A stretch of 64,000 nucleotides of DNA from Paenarthrobacter sp. A20 (GTDB lineage Bacteria > Actinomycetota > Actinomycetes > Actinomycetales > Micrococcaceae): the NCBI RefSeq assembly GCF_024168825.1, contig NZ_JALJWH010000001.1:2666001-2730000 (forward strand), given 5' to 3'. This document shows positions 17,471 to 25,004 of this stretch, in pieces. The stretch's first letter is position 1. Each line of letters starts with the position of its first letter. The notes below the pieces were generated by a model that had not been told where the DNA came from, did not search any database, and saw only the letters and a list, made by a program, of their open reading frames with translations. Position numbers and translations under genes: made by a program.

Positions 17471-17490
17471 CAGGCGCCACCGCACCAAGA

Positions 17491-17529
17491 AAAGGGGCTC
17501 CTCCTGCCAGTCGCGGGGGGAGTCCCTTT
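17491..17529 (+). terminator. Terminator between converging actP-type and PHP genes
   Basis: AAAGGGGCTCC (17491-17501) pairs with GGAGTCCCTTT (17519-17529) with one G-U. The A-rich 5' arm and T-rich 3' arm could terminate transcription in both directions; both flanking genes end here. Confidence 0.75.
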
Positions 17530-17546
17530 CAGCGTGCGCTGAGCAC

Positions 17547-18566
17547 CTACTTCTTCAGGCTCAGCCACTCCGTCAGCTGTTCCAGCGGCCACGTGGTGAC
17601 GATCCGTTCCTTCGGGACGCCCAGGGCCTCGGCGCGCTCCGCCCCGTATTGCAGGAAATCGAGTTGGCCGGGAGCATGGGCGTCGCTGTCGATGCTGAAC
17701 AGGCAGCCTGCGTCCAGGGCAAGCTTGATCAGGTTGTCCGGCGGGTCCTGCCGTTCGGGGCGCGAGTTTATCTCGACGGCGACACCCCACTCTGCGCACT
17801 CCGTGAAGACTTTGGCGGCATCGAATTCGGACTCGGGCCTGGTGCCCCGTGATCCCTGGACGAGGCGGCCGGTGCAATGCCCCAGGACGTTGGTGTGCGG
17901 ATCGCTGATACCGCCCAGCATTCGCTTGGTCATGGTCTTCTTCTCAGCCCGAAGCTTGGAGTGGACGCTCGCCACCACAACGTCCAGCCGGCCCAGCATG
18001 CGGGGTGTCTGGTCCAGTGTCCCGTCCTCAAGGATGTCCACCTCGATGCCTTTGAGCAGCCGGAAGCCATCCTGCGATGAGTTGATCCCCTCCACTACGC
18101 CAAGCTGCTGCTCAAGGCGTTCGACGCTAAGTCCATTGGCGATGGTGAGATTGGGGGAGTGGTCGGTCAGGGCAAGATATTCGCGGCCGAGTGTCCGTGC
18201 GGCGGCAACCATGGATTCGATCGGCGATCCGCCGTCGGACCAGTTGCTGTGGCTGTGAAGGTCTCCACGCAGGGCGGCCCGCAGGGTGTCGCCGCCGGAT
18301 GTCAGCGCCTCTGCGCCGCGTTCGCGCAGGTCGGCCAAGTAGTCCGGGACCCTGTCTTCCAATGCCTGGGTGATGACTTCTGCGCTGCGGTTGCCGATGC
18401 CCTTGATACTGGTAATCCGTCCCGTCCGGATCAGCGTCGGCAGTTGTTCGGGCGGAAGCTGCCGGACGGCGTCGGCCGCTTTCCGGAAGGCTTGGACCTT
18501 GAAGGACGGGGCCTGGCTTCGTTCGAGCCAAAAGGAGATTTCGTCGAGCGCCTCGATGGGATCCAT
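17547..18566 (-). CDS. PHP-domain phosphoesterase with PolX-like N-terminal helix-hairpin-helix region
   Basis: The N-terminal 100 residues resemble the helix-hairpin-helix part of family-X DNA polymerases (KGIGNRSAEVITQAL). A PHP domain follows with metal-binding motifs HSHSNWSDG near residue 104, TDHS near 137, HTNVLGH and SDAHAPG near 308. No nucleotidyltransferase domain is present. It therefore looks like a PolX relative reduced to HhH plus PHP, possibly a nuclease or phosphatase acting on DNA ends or a small phosphoester. ATG at 18566 gives the natural start MDPIEALDEI. It is monocistronic. Confidence 0.88.
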   Translation of the reverse strand: MDPIEALDEISFWLERSQAPSFKVQAFRKAADAVRQLPPEQLPTLIRTGRITSIKGIGNRSAEVITQALEDRVPDYLADLRERGAEALTSGGDTLRAALRGDLHSHSNWSDGGSPIESMVAAARTLGREYLALTDHSPNLTIANGLSVERLEQQLGVVEGINSSQDGFRLLKGIEVDILEDGTLDQTPRMLGRLDVVVASVHSKLRAEKKTMTKRMLGGISDPHTNVLGHCTGRLVQGSRGTRPESEFDAAKVFTECAEWGVAVEINSRPERQDPPDNLIKLALDAGCLFSIDSDAHAPGQLDFLQYGAERAEALGVPKERIVTTWPLEQLTEWLSLKK

Positions 18567-18587
18567 GGCTCCATGATCCACGAACAA

Positions 18588-18625
18588 GGCGCACCATCAA
18601 CAGTGGGCAGTGTCGATGGTGCGCC
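18588..18625 (-). terminator. 11-bp hairpin between the membrane-protein and PHP genes
   Basis: GGCGCACCATC (18588-18598) and GATGGTGCGCC (18615-18625) pair perfectly around a 16-base loop. It begins 15 bases after the stop of the gene at 18640 and just before the PHP start. It lacks a U tract. Confidence 0.55.
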
Positions 18626-18639
18626 TGTCCGGTCACCGC

Positions 18640-19239
18640 CTAGTGGTGGTGACCCGGGTCCAGGGCGGGATTGGAGCCCTGGCCGCTTTCCTCGTGTGGG
18701 GCCTGGCCGTGCTCACCGTGCGGGACAGCGTGCTGTCCCGCCATCGACGCGGCCAGGCCTGGTGTTGCAACTGAAGCAACAACGACGGCGGCTCCGAACG
18801 CGGCTGCCAGAAGCCGCCCGGTCCTTGGCTGGCCGTGGGCGCCGCCGTCGTTGGTCTTGTGCTGCCGCCTCAGCCATCCCGCTCCGGCAAGTGCCATGAG
18901 TGTCAGGCCGAGGGCGGCAAAGTGGCTCACATCGAGTGAGCGTTGGGTGGTGACGCCGGTGACGGTGGCAGCAAGGTGCGCAGCTGCCGCCACCGCGAGG
19001 ACCGGAAGCGCGTATCGGGAGAATACCAAGGTGTTGCGGTGCAGCCCCCACAGTGACCAGGCCAAAAAGGCCAGGCCTCCTGCGAGGGTTGCGGCACCGG
19101 CAATCGCCGGGCCAGAGGTCACGGATCCGGTGAGGTACCCGGCAGCAAGGGAAAGCTCGACCATCCCGGCGGCCATCGCTGCGAAGTATACGAACAGCAG
19201 GGTCGCTGCGCTCAGCGTGGGGTGGTTTCTGCGTTCCAT
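18640..19239 (-). CDS. Uncharacterised membrane protein with His-rich C-terminus
   Basis: No named family is recognised. The 199-residue protein has four hydrophobic segments (about residues 9-36, 41-65, 73-95, 101-120), a basic loop, then a fifth (about 142-164). The exposed C-terminal tail is rich in His, Gly and Glu (HAVPHGEHGQAPHEE...DPGHHH). The tail could bind metal ions such as Ni, Cu or Zn. ATG at 19239 has no strong ribosome-binding site. It is downstream of the DUF4383 gene by 55 bases and may be co-transcribed with it. Confidence 0.72.
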   Translation of the reverse strand: MERRNHPTLSAATLLFVYFAAMAAGMVELSLAAGYLTGSVTSGPAIAGAATLAGGLAFLAWSLWGLHRNTLVFSRYALPVLAVAAAAHLAATVTGVTTQRSLDVSHFAALGLTLMALAGAGWLRRQHKTNDGGAHGQPRTGRLLAAAFGAAVVVASVATPGLAASMAGQHAVPHGEHGQAPHEESGQGSNPALDPGHHH

Positions 19240-19294
19240 GGCTGTTGCCGTCCTCTGGCTCGTTGTTGGTGTTCAGTCGCGGCTCAGGTGTTGC

Positions 19295-19702
19295 TCAGGC
19301 GCGGGCGGAAGCTACAGCGGCCTTGTCCTGGGAGAGTGCGACGCCCAGCAGGACGACGGCACTGGCAAGGTGCAGGACGTTGTCCGCACCGTTGAGGGCG
19401 ATGATGTTCAGCGAGGAGCCCACAAGGAACAGTCCAAGGATGCCTACCAGCAGGTAAACGCCACCGACGGCCGTGTTGACGGACTTGGACAGCGTGACGC
19501 TGTTCATGCCGGAGTAAAGCAGCGCAGCGCCAATGGCCAAGTGGATGATGTTGTGAAGCGGGTTCACGGCGAAGATGATCAGGTTGGCGCCCTCGGTGGC
19601 GAAGAAGCCGACTCCCGAGGTGACGAAGAATCCGAGGACGCCTACCAAGAGGTAAACGGCTCCGAAGATGGTGGCGATCAAGCGATTGGGCGAAGTACGC
19701 AT
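19295..19702 (-). CDS. DUF4383 membrane protein
   Basis: This 135-residue, four-helix protein contains the DUF4383 pattern: two internal repeats of a membrane hairpin (VYLLVGVLGF and VYLLVGILGLF) and the HNIIHLAIGAALL and DNVLHLASAVVLL segments. The family is common in Actinobacteria and of unknown function. The ATG lies immediately next to the closing stem of a strongly structured leader (19703-19786). The GGAAGG ribosome-binding site is 9 bases upstream, at the junction of that structure. Confidence 0.9.
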   Translation of the reverse strand: MRTSPNRLIATIFGAVYLLVGVLGFFVTSGVGFFATEGANLIIFAVNPLHNIIHLAIGAALLYSGMNSVTLSKSVNTAVGGVYLLVGILGLFLVGSSLNIIALNGADNVLHLASAVVLLGVALSQDKAAVASARA

Positions 19703-19786
19703 TGGTCCGAACCTTCCGATGGTGGCCGGATTTCCCGGCCGTCCTGCTGAGCCCCGAGTGGGGCTCTCAAGCAGTGATTCGGACCA
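19703..19786 (-). ncRNA. Three-way-junction RNA leader of the DUF4383 gene (candidate cis-regulator)
   Basis: Read on the minus strand, a closing stem TGGTCCGAA/TTCGGACCA (9 bp, perfect) encloses two hairpins. The first has CTGCT/AGCAG, a 3-base bulge, GAGCCCC/GGGGCTC and loop ACTC. The second is GGCCGG/CCGGCC with loop GAAAT. The 3' strand of the closing stem touches the ATG, and GGAAGG, the ribosome-binding site, sits between the second hairpin and the closing strand. Opening or closing the 9-bp stem would control initiation. It matches no riboswitch class I know; whether it is a switch is inference. Confidence 0.6.
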
Positions 19787-19811
19787 TATGCGCAGGTGGA
19801 TGGGTGAAAGT

Positions 19812-19828
19812 CCGGAAATATTTTCCGG
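19812..19828 (-). terminator. Hairpin after the proline-rich membrane-protein gene
   Basis: CCGGAAA/TTTCCGG arms with a 3-base loop lie 4 bases after the stop codon of the upstream gene on the minus strand. The U content is in the stem and there is no proper U tail. Confidence 0.5.
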
Positions 19829-19831
19829 TAA

Positions 19832-20527
19832 CTATGGGCGGAGGCGGATGCTGCTCATCTTGAGGTCGCTGGTGCCTTCGAAGACGTATTGGAGGTCAAT
19901 GGTTTTGGCGTCGCATTGCAAGGTACCGGAGAGATCGGCCTTGTTGTTGCCGTTGTTGTTGTTCACGCTCACCGAGTTGTAGTTGGGCTTGCACGAGCTA
20001 TCCAGTTCCAGGCTGGCAATGCCGTCCACGAACGACTGCTTGTCCAGCTCGTCCTTTAATGGCTGGCTGAGGTAATTGTCGTAGGCCTGCTCCGATTGCC
20101 CGGAGACCACAAGATTGGTGAATTCGTCGGCGAGGGACCTGGCCTTGGACGTGGCGTTGCCCACGAGGTTGACCAGCAAAAGGACACCTACCACCGCAAG
20201 CACGATCACGCCCGCAACAATGCTCAGCACGATCCAGAGGACTTTTCGGCTCTTCCTTGGGGGCTGCTGGCCGTATTGGCCAGGTGCGTACTGGCCGGGT
20301 TGGTACTGACCCTGCGGGTACGGGTTCTGGGTCTGTGGGTATGGGTTCTGCTGGTATTGGCCGGGAGCCGCGTACTGCGGGTTGCCCGCCTGTGGAGCAG
20401 TGGTCGACGGCGGCTGTTGCCACTGCGGTGAGGCGCCGGTCTGCGGCGGGTACCCGGGTGGAATCGGGGGAGGGTTCTGTCCGGGCTGGTTGTTCCCGGG
20501 CTGGTTGGGTTCTTGCGGGTTGCTCAC
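19832..20527 (-). CDS. Single-pass membrane protein with Pro/Gln/Tyr-rich N-terminus
   Basis: The first 95 residues are low complexity, rich in Pro, Gln, Asn, Gly and Tyr with repeats of the QYQPGQYAPGQYGQ kind. A basic stop-transfer sequence and one membrane helix (about residues 100-122) follow, then an extracellular domain of about 105 residues. The domain resembles the DUF4878/DUF4333-type lumenal folds common in Actinobacteria, with one Cys pair (Cys near 176 and 206). GTG at 20527 was chosen because GAAAGGGG lies just upstream and the protein then starts MSNPQEPNQP. Function is unknown; cell-envelope attachment is inferred. Confidence 0.8.
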   Translation of the reverse strand: MSNPQEPNQPGNNQPGQNPPPIPPGYPPQTGASPQWQQPPSTTAPQAGNPQYAAPGQYQQNPYPQTQNPYPQGQYQPGQYAPGQYGQQPPRKSRKVLWIVLSIVAGVIVLAVVGVLLLVNLVGNATSKARSLADEFTNLVVSGQSEQAYDNYLSQPLKDELDKQSFVDGIASLELDSSCKPNYNSVSVNNNNGNNKADLSGTLQCDAKTIDLQYVFEGTSDLKMSSIRLRP

Positions 20528-20674
20528 GATCGTGCCCCTTTCGGCAGCCTCCGGCAGCGCCACCACCTTGCCGGGGACCTCTGGCCGGCCCCCGTTGCGT
20601 CCTCTTGCATCAAATCGCATGCAGGTTCCCCGGGCAAGTACTACGCCCGGAATAACCGCAGGTGAGAAGCGATT

Positions 20675-21145
20675 TCAGGCTCCGGAGCCCCTGCCGAGCA
20701 ATGGTTGCACCCGGTACGGGATCATTTCCCGCATCGCCAGTGCGGTATCCGTCCGTTCCACGCCGTCGCAGCCAAGGATTTTTCCGTTGATTCGGTAGAG
20801 GTCTTCCGCGTCCAAGGCAACGACCCGCAGCAGCAGGTCCGCTGAACCCGTCAGGCCAAAACCTTCCAGGATTTCCGGTATGTCCGCGAGGTCCTGGGCG
20901 AGGGAGGCGAGTTTTTGCTGCTGTACATGGACTGTGATGAATGCCGTCAGCGGGTAGCCGAGTGCGGCCGGGTTGATCCTCCGCTCGAAGGAAAGAAACG
21001 CGTGCTTCTTCTCAAGTTGGGCCATGCGGGCCTGGACCGTGTTGCGGGACAAACCCAACTTTTGGGCGAGGGCAACCACTGTCCCGCGGGGGTCCTTCGC
21101 CATGGCCGAAAGGAGCCGGGTGTCAGTGCCATCCAAGGGTTGCAT
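20675..21145 (-). CDS. Lrp/AsnC-family regulator, probably of the adjacent bkd operon
   Basis: This 155-residue protein has an N-terminal winged HTH (TVVALAQKLGLSRNTVQARM) and a C-terminal RAM ligand-binding domain with GSADLLLRVVA. Members bind amino acids and often control amino-acid catabolism. It is divergent from the branched-chain oxoacid dehydrogenase operon with a 195-base intergenic region. That arrangement matches BkdR/Lrp-type control of bkd genes in other bacteria, so regulation by branched-chain amino acids is inferred. ATG at 21145 gives the standard family N-terminus (MQPLDGTDTRLL). Confidence 0.9.
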   Translation of the reverse strand: MQPLDGTDTRLLSAMAKDPRGTVVALAQKLGLSRNTVQARMAQLEKKHAFLSFERRINPAALGYPLTAFITVHVQQQKLASLAQDLADIPEILEGFGLTGSADLLLRVVALDAEDLYRINGKILGCDGVERTDTALAMREMIPYRVQPLLGRGSGA

Positions 21146-21228
21146 AATGCGCAAGATTAGCACGCCTCCAACCCTCAAAACAGGGCACAATGCTCAACTT
21201 CTGCCGGGGTAGTTGTACCCGATGCCTC

Positions 21229-21246
21229 TTGTGAGTAGGGTCACAA
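21229..21246. promoter_or_regulatory. Perfect CRP/GlxR-type site TTGTGAGTAGGGTCACAA
   Basis: TTGTGA-N6-TCACAA is a perfect palindrome matching the TGTGA-N6-TCACA consensus of Crp-family proteins (GlxR in corynebacteria). It lies in the divergent Lrp/bkd promoter region, about 95 bases upstream of the E1alpha start. cAMP-linked catabolic control is inferred. Confidence 0.72.
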
Positions 21247-21340
21247 TTAACTCCGGCGAAGGTGCCGGAGGGCCGGTCTGCGGCAGGATCACAAGTCCAG
21301 CCAGCGCCGACGAAACCGAGCCGGAAGGTTGCGATCACCT

Positions 21341-22510
21341 GTGTTGACGGATCAGGCGGGCAAGGGAGTGCATCAAGGCACTCCGGGCCCAGGACAAAGT
21401 GCACAAAATCCCCTGCGGACTGGCGGCGATCTGCTCCAGCTGGTGTCTCCGGAAGGCGACCGCATCAGCCATCCAGAATTCGACGTCTGGGTTAGGGACA
21501 TCGGCGACGAGCAATTGTGTTCCCTGTATGAGGACATGACCGTCATCCGCCGTATCGACGCCGAGGCAACGGCACTGCAGCGCCAGGGAGAGTTGGCATT
21601 GTGGCCGCCGCTCCTTGGCCAGGAAGCGGCCCAGATCGGCTCAAGCCGCTCGCTGCGCGACGACGACTTCGTCTTCCCGAGCTACCGTGAAAGCGGCGTG
21701 GCATACGTCAGGGGCGCCCACCTCTCCGAGATCGCCAGAGTGTGGCGAGGCAATGCCTCCTATGGTTGGGACCCCCAGCGAATCAACGTGGCCACGCCAC
21801 AGATCATCATCGGATCCCAGAGCCTGCACGCCACCGGCTACGCCATGGGCGTCCAGCTGGACGGTGCGAGCACTGCTGTTCTTGCCTACTTCGGCGACGG
21901 TGCCACCAGTGAAGGGGACGTGAACGAAGCCATGGTGTTCGCGGCCAGCTACCAGGCCCCCGTGGTGTTCTTCTGCCAGAACAACCACTGGGCCATTTCC
22001 GAGCCTGTCCGCATCCAATCGCATGTTCAATTGGCTGACAGGCCTACCGGGTTCGGTATTCCGAGTATGCGGGTTGACGGCAACGACGTCCTGGCCGTCA
22101 TGGCTGCAACCCGGGTTGCCCTGGATCGGGCACGCAAGGGCGGCGGTCCTACCTTCATCGAGGCTGTTACCTACCGCATGGGTCCGCACACTACTGCCGA
22201 TGACCCCACCAGGTACCGAGACCCCAACGAGCTGGAAGACTGGGCAGCCAAGGACCCGATCCTGAGGCTGCACAAGCTCCTGGAAGCCAAGGGACTGCTG
22301 ACTGAAGACGTGGCCGCCCGTGTTAAGGCAAAGGCCGATGCCGTGGCCGCCGAGCTCCGTTCCAGTTGCATCGATATGCCGGACCCGCAGCCATTGGATG
22401 TTTTCAACCACGTGTACAGCACACCAAATTCCTGGATTGAACGGCAGAAGGACCACTACTCGCGCTATCTGAACAGCTTCAACCAGCCTGTCGAGGAAGG
22501 TGCACTCTGA
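21341..22510 (+). CDS. bkdA: Branched-chain 2-oxoacid dehydrogenase E1 subunit alpha
   Basis: This is a thiamine diphosphate-dependent E1alpha of about 389 residues. The TPP-binding motif GDGATSEGDVNEAM ending in QNNHWAIS is complete. The phosphorylation-loop region TYRMGPHTTADDPTRYR resembles branched-chain and acetoin/pyruvate E1alpha. It decarboxylates 2-oxoacids (2-oxoisovalerate, 2-oxoisocaproate, 2-oxo-3-methylvalerate, perhaps pyruvate) with the beta subunit. The start is uncertain: GTG 21341 is used, TTG 21329 or TTG 21344 are alternatives, and the nearest purine-rich site is GGAAGG at 21323. The N-terminal 45 residues are not conserved. The Lrp neighbour and the leucine-type operon nearby favour branched-chain substrates. 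Confidence 0.88.
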   Translation: MLTDQAGKGVHQGTPGPGQSAQNPLRTGGDLLQLVSPEGDRISHPEFDVWVRDIGDEQLCSLYEDMTVIRRIDAEATALQRQGELALWPPLLGQEAAQIGSSRSLRDDDFVFPSYRESGVAYVRGAHLSEIARVWRGNASYGWDPQRINVATPQIIIGSQSLHATGYAMGVQLDGASTAVLAYFGDGATSEGDVNEAMVFAASYQAPVVFFCQNNHWAISEPVRIQSHVQLADRPTGFGIPSMRVDGNDVLAVMAATRVALDRARKGGGPTFIEAVTYRMGPHTTADDPTRYRDPNELEDWAAKDPILRLHKLLEAKGLLTEDVAARVKAKADAVAAELRSSCIDMPDPQPLDVFNHVYSTPNSWIERQKDHYSRYLNSFNQPVEEGAL

Positions 22511-23520
22511 TGTCCAAGCTCACGTTTGCCCGGGCCATCAACGCCGGCCTCCGCAAGTCCCTCGAAAACGATCCCAAAGTGGTCCTCATGGGAGAGGACA
22601 TCGGTGCGCTCGGTGGTGTCTTCCGTGTCACGGACGGTCTCCAAAAGGACTTTGGAAAGCACCGGGTGATCGATTCGCCGCTGGCCGAATCCGGCATTAT
22701 CGGCACCGCGGTGGGTTTGGCGTACCGCGGATACCGTCCCGTGTGCGAGATCCAGTTCGACGGTTTCATCTACCCCGCATTCGACCAGATCGTCAGCCAA
22801 GTAGCCAAGATGCATTACCGCACCCAGGGCCGGGTCAAGATGCCCATCACCATCCGGGTTCCCTTTGGCGGCGGCATCGGATCTCCTGAACATCACTCCG
22901 AATCGCCTGAGGCGTACTTCACCCACACCTCTGGGCTGCGGGTAGTAGCGGTGTCGAATCCGCAGGACGCCTACACGATGATCCAGCAGGCCATTGCCTC
23001 CGATGACCCCGTCCTCTACTTCGAACCCAAGCGCCGCTACCACGACAAGGGCGACGTGGACGAAAGCCTTGACCTTTCCACAGCCCTTCCCCTGGACAGG
23101 GCTGCTGTGGTGAACACCGGCACGGACGTGACCTTGGTGTCATACGGTCCTTTGGTGAAAACCGCGAAGGACGCCGCCATGGCAGCGGCAGATGAAGGCA
23201 TTTCCGTGGAGGTCATCGACCTCCGTTCCCTGGCTCCCGTGGACTATCCCGTGGTGGAGGCTTCTGTCCGCAAGACGGGCCGACTGGTCATCACCCACGA
23301 GGCCGGCCAGTCCGGTGGCCTCGGCGCAGAGATTGCTGCCAGCATCACCGAGCGCTGCTTCCACTATCTGGAGTCTGCCCCCGTCCGCATTACCGGTTTC
23401 GATGTTCCGTACCCCTATTCGAAGCTTGAAATGCACCATTTGCCGGATCTGGACAGGATCCTCGACGGCGTCGACCGCGCCTTGGGCCGCCCAAACTCGC
23501 TGAGTGGACTGGAAGGATGA
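22510..23520 (+). CDS. bkdB: Branched-chain 2-oxoacid dehydrogenase E1 subunit beta
   Basis: This 336-residue transketolase-like beta subunit has VVLMGEDIGALGGVFRVTDGL, PLAESGIIGTAVGLA, and the C-terminal domain segment VEVIDLRSLAPVD. It completes the E1 active site with the alpha chain. The ATG overlaps the alpha gene stop by one base (TGATG), giving stoichiometric translation. It is followed by a 4-base overlap with the E2 gene. Confidence 0.93.
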   Translation: MSKLTFARAINAGLRKSLENDPKVVLMGEDIGALGGVFRVTDGLQKDFGKHRVIDSPLAESGIIGTAVGLAYRGYRPVCEIQFDGFIYPAFDQIVSQVAKMHYRTQGRVKMPITIRVPFGGGIGSPEHHSESPEAYFTHTSGLRVVAVSNPQDAYTMIQQAIASDDPVLYFEPKRRYHDKGDVDESLDLSTALPLDRAAVVNTGTDVTLVSYGPLVKTAKDAAMAAADEGISVEVIDLRSLAPVDYPVVEASVRKTGRLVITHEAGQSGGLGAEIAASITERCFHYLESAPVRITGFDVPYPYSKLEMHHLPDLDRILDGVDRALGRPNSLSGLEG

Positions 23521-24914
23521 CCGCCACCATGATCAAGGAATTCAGGCTGCCGGACCTTGGCGAGGGCCTGACGGAATCGGAAATCCTCAGTTGGAAGGTG
23601 GCAGTGGGGGACACTGTCACCCTGAACCAAGTCATCGCCGAGGTGGAAACCGCCAAGGCAGTCGTGGAACTGCCGTCTCCGTTCGCCGGAACCGTGGCGG
23701 CGCTTCACGAGCAGCCCGGGACGGTGGTGGAGGTCGGTAAGCGGATTGTCTCCTTTGAGGTGGACGACGCCGGATCCTCCAATGGAGGCAGCGCCCCAGC
23801 CGCTGGCAACAGGGCCGCCGTCGAGACTTCCGCGAATGGTTCTGCGGCCGCAGGCGGCGCTGACGCGGTGGGGGCCCCTGCAAAACGTGAGCCGAACCTG
23901 GTGGGGTACGGTGCCGTCGTCGAACATTCCGGTCGGCCGACCCGGCGCGCCCGTGGCCAGGTTCAGGAGGCCCGCCCAGGAACCTCTGTCTCTGGGCAAC
24001 CACAGGCGGCGCCCGTCGCTGCGCCGGAATCAGAAACGGCAGGCGCCGAAAGGCCCCGATCCACCCCGCCCGTGCGCAAGCTGGCACGCGACCTTGGTGT
24101 CGACTTGGAACAGGTTCCGGGCACGGGACCCGGCGGGCTCATCACCCGCGAGGACGTCCAAGCCTTCACAGGTCCTCCGGAAACCGCATCCGAAGCTCAA
24201 CCAGTGAGGGGCGGGCAGGAAACGCGCACAGCCATCAAGGGTGTGCGGAAGTTCACTGCCGCCGCCATGGTCCAGAGCGCGTTCACCGCGCCGCACGTTA
24301 CAGAGTTCCTGACCATCGACGTCACAGCAACCATGGAGTTGCTGGGCAGGCTCAAGGGCAACAAGGCGTTCGATGGGTTCAAGCTGACGCCGCTGACCAT
24401 CGCGGCCAAGGCCATCTTGGTGGCGCTGCGCAGTCATCCCACGCTTAACTCACGCTGGGACGAGGCGAACCAGGAGATTGTCCAGTTCAACTACGTCAAC
24501 CTTGGCATTGCGGCTGCAACACCCCGCGGCCTGACCGTCCCGAACATCAAGGACGCAGACCAACTGACGCTGCGTGAACTCGCCACGGCACTGACTGAAC
24601 TGACCAACACGGCACGTGCAGGCAAGACGTCGCCGTCGGATCTTTCCGGTGGCACCCTCTCGATCACCAACATTGGCGTGTTCGGGATCGACGCCGGGAC
24701 ACCCATCCTCAATCCAGGTGAAGCCGCCATCGTCGCCCTGGGCGCTGTGCGTAAAGCTCCCTGGGTGGTCAACGACGAACTCGCCGTCCGGCAGGTCATG
24801 TCGCTGAGCCTGTCCTTCGACCACCGCCTGGTGGATGGCGAGCAGGGTTCACGGTTCCTCGCTGACCTCGGAGCTATCCTGTCCGATCCCGCCATGGTCA
24901 TGACAATGATCTGA
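23517..24914 (+). CDS. bkdC: Dihydrolipoyl acyltransferase E2 of the branched-chain complex
   Basis: The 465-residue E2 contains one lipoyl domain with Lys47 in ETAKAVVELPSP. A long Ala/Pro-type linker follows, then a peripheral-subunit-binding domain near residues 183-220 (PPVRKLARDLGVDLEQVPGT). The catalytic domain ends in FDHRLVDGEQGSRF, whose His and Asp form the acyltransfer site. One lipoyl domain is typical of branched-chain E2. ATG 23517 overlaps the E1beta stop by 4 bases; ATG 23529 is an alternative. No E3 (lipoamide dehydrogenase) gene follows, so E3 must come from elsewhere. Confidence 0.93.
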   Translation: MTATMIKEFRLPDLGEGLTESEILSWKVAVGDTVTLNQVIAEVETAKAVVELPSPFAGTVAALHEQPGTVVEVGKRIVSFEVDDAGSSNGGSAPAAGNRAAVETSANGSAAAGGADAVGAPAKREPNLVGYGAVVEHSGRPTRRARGQVQEARPGTSVSGQPQAAPVAAPESETAGAERPRSTPPVRKLARDLGVDLEQVPGTGPGGLITREDVQAFTGPPETASEAQPVRGGQETRTAIKGVRKFTAAAMVQSAFTAPHVTEFLTIDVTATMELLGRLKGNKAFDGFKLTPLTIAAKAILVALRSHPTLNSRWDEANQEIVQFNYVNLGIAAATPRGLTVPNIKDADQLTLRELATALTELTNTARAGKTSPSDLSGGTLSITNIGVFGIDAGTPILNPGEAAIVALGAVRKAPWVVNDELAVRQVMSLSLSFDHRLVDGEQGSRFLADLGAILSDPAMVMTMI

Positions 24915-25004
24915 CGCTTCCAAGCTGCGCCGGCCCATCCCTTTACGAGTGCTTGCAGGAAACTGCGGTTAGGGGGTGGGTCGTCGCGCGTCAGGGGACA
25001 GCGG

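Noticed and set aside
15752..17488. 578-residue minus-strand frame opposite the symporter gene
   Set aside because: Its translation is His/Asp/Gln-rich and shadow-like, while the plus strand encodes a complete symporter.
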